The notes beneath the pieces were generated by a model that did no database searches, had not been told where the DNA came from, and saw only the letters and a list, made by a program, of their open reading frames with translations. A stretch of 64,000 bases of DNA. Source: Micromonospora sp. NBRC 110009. Its GTDB lineage: Bacteria > Actinomycetota > Actinomycetes > Mycobacteriales > Micromonosporaceae. The DNA is taken from positions 2,170,001 to 2,234,000 of the forward strand of contig NZ_CP130427.1 of NCBI RefSeq assembly GCF_030518795.1. Direction: 5' to 3'. Shown here piece by piece: positions 9,073 to 19,800 of the stretch. Each line of letters begins with the position of its first letter. Position 1 is the stretch's first letter. Both the position numbers and the translations under genes were made by a program.

Positions 9073-9120
9073 GGAACGGATCGTTCCGCTCTGTTATGTT
9101 GAAGCGGAACGGAGCATTCC
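9073..9120. promoter_or_regulatory. Two tandem palindromic TetR-type operators
   Basis: First site GGAACG-GAT-CGTTCC at 9073-9087 is a perfect dyad; second site GGAACG-GAG-CATTCC at 9106-9120 has one mismatch. Their centres are 33 bases apart, about three helical turns, with TGTTAT between them as a possible -10 box. They fill the gap between the divergent TetR and epoxide hydrolase genes. Confidence 0.8.
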
Positions 9121-9137
9121 GTTCTGAAGGAGGAGCC

Positions 9138-10274
9138 GTGTCGAACACCGCCATCCGCCCGTTCCGCGTCGAGATCCCGCAGGCCCAGCTGGACGACCTG
9201 GCCGACCGGCTGCGCCGGACCAACTGGCCGGGCGAGCTGCCGGGCGCCGACGGGGCGTACGGCATGACCACCGACCGGGTCCGCGGCCTGGTGACCTACT
9301 GGCTGGAGAAGTTCGACTGGCGGGCGGTGCAGGCCCGCCTCAACGAACACCCGCAGTTCGTCACGGAGATCGACGGCGAGCAGATCCACTTCCTGCACGT
9401 CCGGTCCGCCCGGCCGGACGCCACCCCGCTGGTGCTCACCCACGGCTGGCCCGGCTCGGTGGTCGAGTACCTCGACGTGATCGCCCCGCTGACCGCGCCC
9501 GCCGACCCGGACGCACCGGCGTTCCACCTCGTCATCCCGTCACTGCCCGGCTTCGGCTTCTCCGGCCCGACCCGCAGCGCCGGCTGGAACCGCTACCGCA
9601 CCGCCCGGGCCTGGGCGGAGCTGATGGCCCGCCTCGGGTACGACCGCTACGGCGCGGTCGGCAACGACGGCGGCTCGATGGTGTCGCCCGAGGTCGGCCG
9701 GATCGACCCCGAGCACGTGCTCGGCGTCCACGTCACCCAGCTCTTCTCGTTCCCGTCCGGCGACCCGGCCGAGTTCGAGGGGCTGTCCGCGGCCGACCAG
9801 GCCGCGCTCACGCACCTCCAGTGGTTCTACGAGAACAAGTTCTCCTTCAACCAGGTGCAGAGCCAGCAGCCGCAGACGCTGGCGTTCGCGCTCGCCGACT
9901 CGCCGGCCGGCCTGCTCGCCTGGAACGCCCAGCTCTTCGACGAGAGCCTGGACCCGGAATTCATCCTGGCCAACGTGGCGATCTACTGGTTCACCGGCAC
10001 CGCCGCCTCCGCCATGCGGTTCTACTGGGAGGACGCGCACACCACCGAGCACCCGACCGGGCCGACGACCACGCCGACCGGGCTGGCCATGTTCCCCGGC
10101 GACTTCCAGTCGATCCGCCGCTTCGCCGAACGGGACCACGCCAACATCGTGCGGTGGACGGCGTACGAGGCCGAGGTCGACGGGCGGGGCGACGTCGGCG
10201 GCCACTACGCCGCGCACGAGGCCACCGACGCGCTGGTCGGCGACATCCGGGAGTTCTTCGCCGGACTGCGCTGA
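9138..10274 (+). CDS. Epoxide hydrolase, alpha/beta-fold (EHN type)
   Basis: 378 residues from the GTG at 9138, with a strong AAGGAGGAG ribosome site. The N-terminal epoxide hydrolase domain starts IRPFRVEIPQAQLDDLADRL and includes RTNWPGEL. The alpha/beta hydrolase follows, with HGWPGSVVEYL (oxyanion region) and the nucleophile in VGNDGGSMVS (Asp near residue 175), matching microsomal-type and actinobacterial EHN hydrolases that open epoxides to diols. The C-terminal HYAAHEATD contributes the likely catalytic His. It is divergent from a TetR gene with operators between, suggesting substrate-induced expression. The physiological substrate is unknown. Confidence 0.92.
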   Translation: MSNTAIRPFRVEIPQAQLDDLADRLRRTNWPGELPGADGAYGMTTDRVRGLVTYWLEKFDWRAVQARLNEHPQFVTEIDGEQIHFLHVRSARPDATPLVLTHGWPGSVVEYLDVIAPLTAPADPDAPAFHLVIPSLPGFGFSGPTRSAGWNRYRTARAWAELMARLGYDRYGAVGNDGGSMVSPEVGRIDPEHVLGVHVTQLFSFPSGDPAEFEGLSAADQAALTHLQWFYENKFSFNQVQSQQPQTLAFALADSPAGLLAWNAQLFDESLDPEFILANVAIYWFTGTAASAMRFYWEDAHTTEHPTGPTTTPTGLAMFPGDFQSIRRFAERDHANIVRWTAYEAEVDGRGDVGGHYAAHEATDALVGDIREFFAGLR

Positions 10275-10345
10275 CCCGAGCGTCGGTGGCGGGCCCGGTC
10301 GGGCGAGGACGTCCGACGGGGCCCGCCGCGCAGCGCAGTCGGCCG

Positions 10346-11452
10346 TCACTCCGCGGCCAGCACCAGCCTGATCCAGCTCCGGTTCCCCACCGGGCCGACC
10401 GCCAGCACGATCTCGTCGGGGGCGCGGGCCAGCAGGGTGCCGTCAGAGAGCAAACGCAGGTGGTGCTCGGGGCCGACCGGCCAGGCCACCGGCTCATACC
10501 GGCCGTCGGCCACGATGCCCACCCCGTCCGGGCCGGTCACCGCCACCCGGCCGGCGCCGACCGGCACCGCCGACCGCACCCGGTCCGGGTGGCCATCCGC
10601 CCGGACCGGCTCCCACCGGCCCCGGTACCGCCAGAGCGCCGGAAAACCCGTCCGGTCGGGCCGCTCCCCGACCAGCCACGGCTCGGCGTCCGGGGCCCGC
10701 ACCGGGCGGAGCACGCCCACCGCGCCGTTCGGGGCGGGCACCGCCGTCCGCTCCCAGCTCCGTCCCCCGTCGGCCGAGACCGCGGCGTACGGGCGACCAC
10801 CGTCGTCCGCACCGGCCGCCACCAGCAGGTCACCGGCCTCCGCCACGGCCTGCACCCGGGGCAGGCCGGGCTGCACTGGCAGCGGGCGCAGGCGGCGGCC
10901 GTCCCACCGGGCCACCCGGCCCGCACCGTCGTCGGTCACCTGGAACCGGCCGTCCGGCCCGGTCAGCCCCGGTGGCGGCGCCACCCCCGGGTAGTGGGTG
11001 AAGGTGGCACCCCCGTCGGTCGAGGCGTACCAGCCGAACGGCTCGGCGCCCAGCACCAGCAGCCCGTTCGGGGCGTAGAGCTGCTGGTTCTCGGCGACCG
11101 GGTGGGGGTGCGGCAGCGCCCGCCAGGACCGCCCGCCGTCCCGGCTGGCGAAGAGCAGCGCCGGGCAGTCCCGCCCCGGCGGCCGGCCCTCGCAGGTGGC
11201 GAAGAGGGCGTACGCCCGCTCGGCGTCGACGAACTCGACGTGCGGCAGGTCGTACTTCTCGGAGACGGCGACCCGGACGTGGCGTACCTCGTCGACGTCG
11301 GCGACCGGCGGCGGTGCCGGCGTGCTGGCGACCGGCCGGGCCGACGCGGACGCCCGGTTCGGCGGCGGCCGGCGAACGTCCCCGATGGAGCAGGCCGAGA
11401 GCAGAGGCAGGAGCAGCAGGAAGATCGCTTTGTGACTCGTTCGCCGGTCCAT
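10346..11452 (-). CDS. Lipoprotein with BNR/sialidase-like beta-propeller repeats
   Basis: 368 residues from the ATG at 11452 (GGAGGGG just upstream). The lipoprotein signal peptide ends in LLPLLSACS, with lipidation expected on that Cys. A Pro/Ala linker follows, then several Asp-box repeats such as SRDGGRSWRAL, STDGGATFTHY and SADGGRSWERT, which form a beta-propeller of the BNR type. No catalytic sialidase residues are obvious, so it is better viewed as a surface-anchored propeller than a sialidase. It is convergent with the epoxide hydrolase and divergent from the antiporter operon, the two starts being only about 30 bases apart. Confidence 0.88.
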   Translation of the reverse strand: MDRRTSHKAIFLLLLPLLSACSIGDVRRPPPNRASASARPVASTPAPPPVADVDEVRHVRVAVSEKYDLPHVEFVDAERAYALFATCEGRPPGRDCPALLFASRDGGRSWRALPHPHPVAENQQLYAPNGLLVLGAEPFGWYASTDGGATFTHYPGVAPPPGLTGPDGRFQVTDDGAGRVARWDGRRLRPLPVQPGLPRVQAVAEAGDLLVAAGADDGGRPYAAVSADGGRSWERTAVPAPNGAVGVLRPVRAPDAEPWLVGERPDRTGFPALWRYRGRWEPVRADGHPDRVRSAVPVGAGRVAVTGPDGVGIVADGRYEPVAWPVGPEHHLRLLSDGTLLARAPDEIVLAVGPVGNRSWIRLVLAAE

Positions 11453-11483
11453 CACCCCTCCAGCGCAGGGTAGCCTCACCGGG

Positions 11484-11984
11484 GTGCGAGTACGTGTCGA
11501 ACAGACTGCCCTACCGGGGATCGGCGTACGTCACGATCTGGTGACGGAATCCGGCCGCCGCCTGGGTGTGGTCTCCCACCGCAATGGCCGCCGCGACCTG
11601 GTCCTCTACGACCCGGACGATCCCGACTCCTGCCAGGCGGACATACCGCTGACCGACGACGAGGCCGAGGCGCTCGCCGACCTCCTCGGCGCGTCGCTGA
11701 TGCTCGGCCAGCTCTCCGGGCTGCGCGAGCAGGCCGCCGGGCTGCTCACCGAGCAGATCGCCATCCCGGCCGGCTCCAGGTACGTCAACCGGCGGCTGGG
11801 TGACACCCAGGCACGGACCCGCACCAGCGCCTCCATCGTGGCGGTGCTGCGTCAGGGCGAGGTGATCGTCTCGCCCGATCCCACCTTCCGGTTCGAGGCC
11901 GGTGACGTGGTGGTCGTGGTCGGTACCCGCCAGGGGCTCGACGGGGTGACCGCGATCCTCGCCGAGACCGACTCGGACGACTGA
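11484..11984 (+). CDS. Cation:proton antiporter regulatory subunit (TrkA-C)
   Basis: 166 residues from a GTG at 11484. The C-terminal half (about residues 95-160) is a TrkA-C/RCK_C domain, with IAIPAGSRYVNRRLGD, TSASIVAVLRQGEVIVSPDP and FEAGDVVVVVGTRQGLDGV. The N-terminal half is a ligand-sensing extension with many Asp/Glu. KhtT-type subunits of this kind bind nucleotides or ions and gate a partner CPA2 transporter. The next gene, five bases downstream, is that transporter, so the two form a pair. Confidence 0.9.
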   Translation: MRVRVEQTALPGIGVRHDLVTESGRRLGVVSHRNGRRDLVLYDPDDPDSCQADIPLTDDEAEALADLLGASLMLGQLSGLREQAAGLLTEQIAIPAGSRYVNRRLGDTQARTRTSASIVAVLRQGEVIVSPDPTFRFEAGDVVVVVGTRQGLDGVTAILAETDSDD

Positions 11985-11989
11985 GGCGC

Positions 11990-13198
11990 ATGCACGAAAC
12001 CACGACACTGCTCGTCGAGGTCGGCGCGCTGCTGCTCCTGCTCGGCCTGCTCGGCCGGCTCAGCCGCCGGTTCGGCGTCTCGCCCATCCCCCTCTACCTG
12101 CTCGCCGGGCTCGCCTTCGGCCACGGCGGCCTGCTGCCGCTGAACGCCAGCGAGGAGTTCTTCGCCGTCGGCGCGGAGATCGGCGTCATCCTGCTGCTGG
12201 TCATGCTCGGCCTGGAATACAGCGCCAACGAGCTGGTCGGCAACCTCCGCTCGGCCGCCCCGGCCGGCCTGATCGACGCGGTGCTCAACGCGCTGCCTGG
12301 CTTCGCCTTCGCGCTGCTGCTCGGCTGGGGCTGGGTGGCCGCCGTGGTGCTCGCCGGCGTCACCTGGGTCTCCTCGTCCGGCGTGATCGCCAAGGTGCTC
12401 GGCGACCTCGGCCGGGTCGGTAACCGGGAGACCCCGGTGATCCTCTCCGTGCTGGTGATCGAGGACCTGGCGATGGCCCTCTACCTGCCGCTGGTCACCG
12501 CGCTGCTCGCCGGGGTCGGCCTGGTCAAGGGCGGCATCGCGCTCGCGGTCGCGGTGCTCACCGTGGTCCTCGTGCTGGCCGTCGCGATCCGGTACGGCCA
12601 CCTGATCTCCGCCGCGCTCTCCGCGAAGGACCCGGAGGCGCTGCTGCTCGGGGTGCTCGGGCTGACCCTGCTGGTCGCCGGGGTCGCGGCCAAGCTCCAG
12701 GTCTCCGCCGCGGTCGGGGCGTTCCTGGTCGGCATCGCCCTGTCCGGGCCGGTGGCGCACCACGCCACCGAGCTGTTGTCCCCGCTGCGGGACCTCTTCG
12801 CCGCGGTCTTCTTCGTGTTCTTCGGGCTGGTCACCGACCCGCTGGACATGCCGCCGGTGCTGCTGCCGGCGCTGCTGCTGGCCGTGGTGACCATGGGGAC
12901 GAAGCTGGCCACTGGCTGGCTGGCCGCCCGGCGAGCCGGGATCGCCGAGCCCGGTCGCTGGCGGGCCGGCTTCGCGCTCACCCCGCGCGGCGAGTTCTCC
13001 ATCGTCATCGCCGGGCTCGCCGTGGCCGCCGCGTACCCGGTCGAACCGAAGCTGGCCGCGCTCGCCACCGCGTACGTGCTGATCACCGTGGTGACCGGAC
13101 CGATGCTGGCCCGGCTGCCCGACCTGCCCTGGTTCAAGCGCTGGCTGCGCCGGCGCAGCGCCCCCCGGCCCCCCGTCCCGGTGCGGGTGGGCGACTGA
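11990..13198 (+). CDS. Cation:proton antiporter, CPA2 family (KefB/KhtU-like)
   Basis: 402 residues with about 12 hydrophobic segments across the whole length. Characteristic stretches are PIPLYLLAGLAFGHGG, GVILLLVMLGLEYSANEL, the GVTWVSSSGVIAKVLGDLGR core, and FVFFGLVTDP near the C-terminal third. It lacks a C-terminal TrkA-N domain; regulation is probably provided in trans by the TrkA-C protein encoded just upstream. It is expected to exchange K+ or Na+ for H+ across the membrane; ion choice cannot be read from sequence. A perfect palindrome follows the gene at 13206-13241. Confidence 0.93.
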   Translation: MHETTTLLVEVGALLLLLGLLGRLSRRFGVSPIPLYLLAGLAFGHGGLLPLNASEEFFAVGAEIGVILLLVMLGLEYSANELVGNLRSAAPAGLIDAVLNALPGFAFALLLGWGWVAAVVLAGVTWVSSSGVIAKVLGDLGRVGNRETPVILSVLVIEDLAMALYLPLVTALLAGVGLVKGGIALAVAVLTVVLVLAVAIRYGHLISAALSAKDPEALLLGVLGLTLLVAGVAAKLQVSAAVGAFLVGIALSGPVAHHATELLSPLRDLFAAVFFVFFGLVTDPLDMPPVLLPALLLAVVTMGTKLATGWLAARRAGIAEPGRWRAGFALTPRGEFSIVIAGLAVAAAYPVEPKLAALATAYVLITVVTGPMLARLPDLPWFKRWLRRRSAPRPPVPVRVGD

Positions 13199-13205
13199 CC
13201 ACCCA

Positions 13206-13241
13206 GCGGGCCGGGTCGACCGTACGGTCGACCCGGCCCGC
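13206..13241. terminator. 36-bp perfect palindrome after the antiporter gene
   Basis: Two 18-base arms meet with no spacer around CGTACG (centre 13223/13224), starting eight bases after the antiporter stop. It could fold into a strong GC hairpin and act as a terminator, although no T run follows and a zero-base loop must open a few pairs. A protein-binding role cannot be excluded. Confidence 0.6.
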
Positions 13242-13369
13242 CCAACGGTTGTCTAATTGGTTCCGCGAAGGTCTACCGCTGGCCTTCGCAACCGCGTTAC
13301 CGTGTCGCCCCAGCAGCCAGGGTTCGCGGGAGGCCGGTGCCCTCGCGAGCGGAAGCGGAAGGTTGGCCG

Positions 13370-13798
13370 GTGAGCGTGCAGGAAGAGACGTTCCGCGGCT
13401 TTGCCAATCCCGTCGACCCGTCGGCGGCCGAGCTGCGGGCGTGGGCGTACCAGCCGGACTCGGTGCCGCTGACCTCGATGCCGCCGGACTGGGATCTGCT
13501 GGTCGCCGGTGACCACCTGGTGCAGACCCTCTTCGAGCTGGCCATGGACCCGGCCTGCCCGGCCCGCCGGTTCGCCCTGCACTGCCTCTACATCTACGCC
13601 GCCGACGGCATCCGGACGAACTTCCGGGCCCACCCGAAGCGCCGCTTCCGCAAGCTGGTCGAGCAGGCCGAGCGGGCCGGCGACGAGCTGATGCGCAACT
13701 GGGCGCACAACGGCCGGGTGCTGCTCGCCCGACCGGACCTCTTCGTCTACCGCGACTGGTGCGAAGGCGGCCTGGTCCGCGAGAACCGCCGCCTCTAG
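13370..13798 (+). CDS. Conserved hypothetical protein, 142 aa
   Basis: Soluble protein of about 142 residues from the GTG at 13370, with GGAAGG about eight bases upstream; a longer in-frame start at 13337 is less likely. Its features are the start VSVQEETFRGFANPVDPSA, a helical middle LVQTLFELAMDPACPARRFALHCLYIY, an Arg/Lys-rich stretch, and the C-terminus RDWCEGGLVRENRRL. Two cysteines lie in the middle and one at the end. I do not recognise the family, though the even composition and good start support a real gene. It is followed directly by a strong terminator hairpin. Confidence 0.78.
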   Translation: MSVQEETFRGFANPVDPSAAELRAWAYQPDSVPLTSMPPDWDLLVAGDHLVQTLFELAMDPACPARRFALHCLYIYAADGIRTNFRAHPKRRFRKLVEQAERAGDELMRNWAHNGRVLLARPDLFVYRDWCEGGLVRENRRL

Positions 13799-13811
13799 TA
13801 CGTGACGATGT

Positions 13812-13842
13812 GGCGGGGCGCACCCCCCCGGTGCGCCCCGCC
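13812..13842. terminator. GC-rich hairpin between convergent genes
   Basis: Perfect 13-base arms (13812-13824 and 13830-13842) with a five-C loop. It lies between the stop of the 142-residue protein and the stop of the giant secreted protein, so it can serve both strands. Confidence 0.8.
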
Positions 13843-13859
13843 AGTCATCGAGCACCCCG

Positions 13860-16800
13860 CTACGGGTGCACCACCAGGTTCCCGCCGTCGATCGCGGTGG
13901 TCGGCTCCGCGGTCAGCGGGTCGCCGGGCTGGGTGTCGTACCCGACCGTGCCGGTCGCGACCTCCCACACCTTCATCCGTACCCGGTCGGGGCCGCCGAC
14001 CACGTCGCCGTCGATCACGCTCACCAGGAACGCATAGCCGCTGCGCCCGCCGAGCGTTCCGGTGCCCTGGTACGCGGCCCGGCCCGGTCCGACGGTCAGC
14101 CACTGGTAGCTGGTGCTGTGCAGGTCCAGCCCGGCGGCCCGCACCGACAGCTGGGTCTCCCCGCTCGGCGTGGTCGCGCCCTTCTCGTACCGGGCGACGA
14201 AGCCGAGGGAGGCCTTCTCCCCGCCCAGCGTCAGGCGGACGCCACCGGTGACGAAGCCGCCGTCCGGGTCGTACACGACGACGTAGGCGTCGGCATCCCC
14301 CACCGTGACCGCGCTCCCGCTACCGCCATCGTCGTCGGTCACGGTGAGCTGTAGCGGATACACGCCAGGCGCGGTGAAGGTCCGGGTGGCCTCCACCGTC
14401 CCGGAACCGTCGCGCTCGACGACCGCGCCCGGCACCGCCACACCGTCCACGACCCACTGCGCCGTATGGGTGTCCTTCCGGCCGGCGTCGGTGAACGACC
14501 CGGCCATCCGCACCTCCGTGCCGACCGGCACGACCAGGCCCGACGTGGGCGCGTCGATGCCCACCCGCGGCGCGGCGTTGAGCACGACGACCCGCACGGT
14601 CGCGCTGTCCGTACCACCGCGCCCGTCGTCCGCGCGCAACGTGACGGCGTGCTCACCGTCCTCGACGTAGGTGTGGTCGAGGACGAACCGCCCGTCCTGC
14701 ACCGGTACCGGCCGGACCTCCGTACCGTCGCCGTAGTCCACGGTCACCGTGACGGCGTCGCCGTCCGGGTCGATGACCGAGCCCGGCATCGACAGCCGCT
14801 CACCCTCGGCCGGCGTCGCGGCCGGGGGCATCCACTCCAGGTGGGGAGCCTCGTTGCCTGCCCGGACGGTCACCGTGAAGGTCGCCGTTCCGACGCCGCC
14901 GTCGTCGTCCCGAGCGGTCACCGTGACCGGGTACGTGCCGGCCGCGGCGTAGCCGTGTGAGAGGGCGAAGGTACGGCCACCACCGAGCGGCAGCGGTTGT
15001 GCGCCGGTGCCGTCGCCGTAGTCCACCGTCGCGGTGACGCTGTCCACCGGGCTCGGGTCGGTGACCGAGCCGGCCCGGGTCAGGGTGCCTCCCGGCTCCA
15101 GGGTCACGTCAGGCCCGGCCGAAACCGTCGGCGCGACGTTCTGCACGGTGAACGGCGCGGGAGCGAAGCCCACCTCGCCCTTGCTGTCCGTCACGATCAC
15201 CGCCGCCGTGTCCGAGAGGTTGTCGGTGTACGTCCAGCTCGCCGTGACCGTCCCGCTGCCACTGCTCTCCACCACCTTGGCGGGGACCGGTCCGGGCATC
15301 GGCTGGCGGGGCCAGACCACCTGGGCGGTGTGGGTGTCGGTGGTGTCCGCATCGGTGAACGGCACCGTGAGGACGACCTCGGAGCCCTCCGGCACGGTCA
15401 CCGGCGCCGGCGTCGTCACGACCGGGCGGGCGTTGGCCGCGATCCCGTTGCCGTCGACCGCCACGGTCAGCGTGGCCACGTCGGTGGTGATCTTCACGGT
15501 GCCGGTTCGCGTCCCCAGGGCGGTCGGCGTGAACGTCACCTGCACCGGGCACGACGCTCCAGGCGCCAGGGAGGCCGGGCAGCTGGCCGCCGCGGCGAAG
15601 TCGCCGGTCGCCGACACCCCGGTCACCCGCAGCGGCACGGTGAGCCGGTTGGTCAGCGTCACCGCGGACGGGTAGCTGGTCGAGCCCACCCGCTGGTCCC
15701 AGAACTTCAGCGCCGTCTTGTCGAGCAGCTGGACCACGCTGGTCGTGGCCGTCGCGACGTCGTTGTCCCGCCGCAGGTCCGGCACCGGGCGGGACCAGGC
15801 CTGAGCCTTCGCGGTCAGCGTGCTGCCCGGCTCGGAGGTGACCGTCCCGCGCACCGTGACCTGCACCGACTCGCCCTTGGCGAGTTCCGGCAGGACCACC
15901 GAACGCAGGGTCGCGTCGGCGTCACAGGACTCCCCGGTGCTCACCGTGCAGCCAGTGATCGAGACCCCGTCGGGCAGAAGCGTCTCCAGGTGCACGGCGG
16001 TGGCGGTGTTCGGGCCGGCGTTGGTCACCGTGGTCGTCCAGGTGACCGGGGCGCCCGGAGCCGTGGTGGCCGCCGAGACGGTCTGCTTGACGTCGAGGTC
16101 GGCGGTCGCCGTCACCGGGGTCAGCAGCAGGGCCCGAGCCACCCGCAGCACCGTCTTCGGGTCACCGGGCTTGCGGGTGGTCACCGATCCGTTCACCAGG
16201 ATCTGTCCGCGCTCGTTGACATCGACGGCCGAGGTCAGGCCCACGCAGGGCGAGCTGTAGACCTCCTCGCCCGAGCCCTGGCAGGCGCCACCGGCCAGGC
16301 TGGCCAGCTCATACTTGACGCCGTCCTGCCAGAGCACCGCCCGGCCGGTCGAGTCCCACGACAGGGTCTGCCCGGTGCCGACCACCAGCCCGGACTCGTT
16401 CACCGCGTACGCGATGCCGCGTCCGAGGTCCGTGGTCTTTCCGTCCCGGGAGACGAAGGCGTTCTTCTGGTCGAAGACCTCCAGGGTGCAGAACTCCCCG
16501 ACCACCGTGCCGTCGTCGGCGATGTCGTGCGCCCGGCTGCCGTTGGCCCCGCCGCAGGTTTCCGGGACAGCGACGGGGCTGACCTCGCCGTCGGCCCAGG
16601 CCGCTGCCCGCCAGCCGTCGGGCACGTACTCGTGCCCGACCACCGCACCGGAGCCGTTGATGCCGGCGCGGGTGGGCGCGGACTCGAAGTAGAGGTCCTG
16701 GGTGGCGTCCGTACGCTCACCCGACGCGTTCCAGCGGACCGCCCACCAGCGGTAGTCCCAGTCCGGGTCCTGCTCCATCGAGTGTCCGACGATCTCGCCG

Positions 16801-19800
16801 TCGTCGTTGATGCCGTACGCGCTGGCGAAGCCGCCGCCGACCGCGTCGGGCATGCTGGGCAGGGCGGTCATCCTGCCGTCCGCCCAGCGGAAGGCGTGCC
16901 AGCCGTCCTTGTGATCGCTGCCGTGGTTGACCTCCTCACTGGTCCCCACCACGACACCCGCGTTGTTGATGTCACCGGCGAAGCTGACGCACTGCCCGTC
17001 CTCGCCGTCGCTCGTGGTGCACGGCAGGGTGCCGAGGTTGCGCATCGTCCCGTCCTCCCACAGGAAGGCGCGGGCGGTCTTGCTGCCGTCCCGGCGGACC
17101 ACGATCGTCCGGCCGACGACCTGGCCCTTGTCGTTGAGCGCGACGCCCTCGACCGTGTCCTGCGGGTCCGAGGAGAGGCTGCCCAGGTCGGTGATGGCGT
17201 AGGTCAGGAACTTCGCCACCACCACGTGGTCCCGATCCATCTTCAGCTTCAGGTCCGGGGTCGTGCCCGCGGGCTTGCCGTCCACGGTCCAGCCCTGGAG
17301 CAGGAAGCCGGGCTTCGGCGTGGCGTGCAGGGTCACCTCCGTGCCCGCCGGGTACTCGTCCTGCTGCGGGTCCACGGTCACCTGGCCACCGGGCCCGGCC
17401 TCCGCCGACAGCGTGTAGGAACCGGTGTCGACCGGCTTCACCTCGACGGCGGTACGACCCACCCGGGTGCCCTGGTCGGACCTGGCCAGCACCACGATCG
17501 AGTGCGGCCCGGCGGCCAGCACGGTCCGTGAGGCGTACCCGCCGTCACCGGCCGCGCCGTCGTCGTGGGTGCCGTCGTCGTAGAGGGTCAGCTCGGCGCG
17601 GTCGCCGCGCTCACCGAGCACCACCGCGTTGACGTCCGCCCCCGGCACGGCCTTGCCGTCGTTGTCGAGCCGGGCGGACACCCGTACGGTGCCGTCCGGG
17701 GCGACCTGCGCCGCCGTCACCTCGACGGTGAGCGGGTTGCCGGCGATCCAGGCGCTCAGCGGCACCCGCACCTCGCCGCTGCCCGTGTTCCGCAGCCGGA
17801 GCGTCCAGCGACCGGCGGCGGGATCGTCGACGACGAGCCCGCGGAAGGGCTGGTCGGCGTCGGCCGCGGCCGGAGAGCTGCCACGCTCGGCCCCGGACGG
17901 GTCGAGCAGGGTGAGACCGACGGTCGGCGGGGCCATGGTCACCACACCGGCCTGCTCCCCGGCCGGCACGTCCAGCGGTACGTCCACGGTCGCGCCGGGC
18001 GCGACGGTCGGCGACGCGGCCCCGATGCCCTGCGGCGCCACGATGGGTGCCTGCTCGTCGCCCGCGGCGAGGGTGGTGGCGCCGTTCCGCCGCGGGTCGG
18101 TGGCGAGCCGGGGCAGCACGTACGTGTCGAAGTCCGACTGCGTCTCGGTCATCTCCGTGTGCATGGTGTCGCTCTCGGGCACGTCGTCGTAGACGTAGCG
18201 GGCGCTGGCCCGAGGAACGACGATGTCGCCGGTTCCGGCGTAGTAGCAGGGCACGATCTGCCCGACGCCGACCATGTTGGAGAAGGTCACCCCGCGCCGG
18301 TCCACGATGTTCGGGTTGAACGACAGCGCGTCGTACGCGGTGCTGAGCTGCTGGGTTGCCGGCATCAGCGGCGCCTGCTGCCCGAACATGGCGGCGTCGT
18401 CCAGGATCAGGTCGGCGCAGGGCGAGCCCATGTTGGGGGTACCCATCATGATCAGCCGGTTGACCACCGGCCCGGAGTCCGTCGGCTCCGGCATCAGCTC
18501 CTGCACGTACCAGCGGGAGATCAGCCCACCCATCGAGTGCGCGACGATGTCGACGTGCCAGGCGTCGGTGCGGTTCCGGACGCCCTCGATGTACAGCGCC
18601 TCCTGCTGCGCGTTCTCGGAGATGGTGTTCGTACGCTCGAACGGCTTGTCCAGCGAACCGGTGTCGAGGACACCCTCGGACTGCCCGTCGCCGACCGCCC
18701 AGCCCTTCAGCAAGGGGTGACCGGAGCTGAGAATCGGCTGGTACTTGCCCCAGGACGAGGCGGCGTTGCTCTTGTAGCCGTGGACCAGGATCACCGGCCT
18801 CGGCTTCACCAGCAGCGACACCTCCTTGGCGTCGCGGACCCGCTCGGAGGTGCGCAGCCGAACGATCAACCGGCGCGGATCGGGGTGGGCGGTGCCGTCC
18901 CTGTTCCACGCCAGGCCCACGGTGTCCCAGCGGAACTGGCGGGCCAGGCTCTCCCCGGGGTCGAGGACCTCCAGCCGCTTGCCGTTCTCCACCACCTCGC
19001 CGGTCTCGGCGTCGACGAGTTCGATGCTGGTGATGCTGGCCAGCTCGCTGCGGTTGGTGACCCGTACGGTCACCCGGACGGTGTTGCCGTCGGTGGTGCC
19101 GTTCTTGGTGGCGTCCACCCACGTCCCGGTCGGGTACTCCTGGTGTTCGACGCGGACGCTGTCGAGCACCGGCCCTTCGCCGAGGGTCATGAGGAACGCG
19201 TGCTGGTCGAAGTCGCCGTTGCGGCGGCCGTAGCCGCTGATCTGCCCGGCGTCGTTGATGCCGGTGGCCGCCACCAACTCCCAGTCGCTCCCGTCGGGCA
19301 GCAGGGTGTTGAGGTCGGTGACCGCACCGTCCTGGAACAGCGCCGCGTGGTCGAACTGGGAATTCAGGATCCGGATCGATCCGACTCCGGCACCGGCTTC
19401 GTTGATCGCGGCGACCTCACCTCCGTAGCTGGTCCGGTAGAGGACCGGGCTGCCGTCGGCCTGCCAGATGACCGGCTGGTGTCCGCCGCTGCCAGGTTCG
19501 CCACCCCAGCCGGCGACCTGCCCGGCGTTGTTGACGTCGAAGGCCTGCGAGCGCCCGCCGAGCGGGGAACCGAGGCCGTCCTTCGCGGAGATGGGCTCGC
19601 CGGGCTTCGTACGGAAGGCGCGGGGGGACAGCACGTCCGGCGCCGGGTCGGTGTCGGAGACGCCGACGACCACGCCGGCGTCGTTGACGCCGTCGGCGTG
19701 GGTCTGCCCGCCGCCGAGGCTGCCCAGGCGCAGGACCTTGCCCTGCGGGTCCCGGACCCAGTCCCCGCCGGCGACGAAGCCGGTGTTGCTGATCGCCTCG

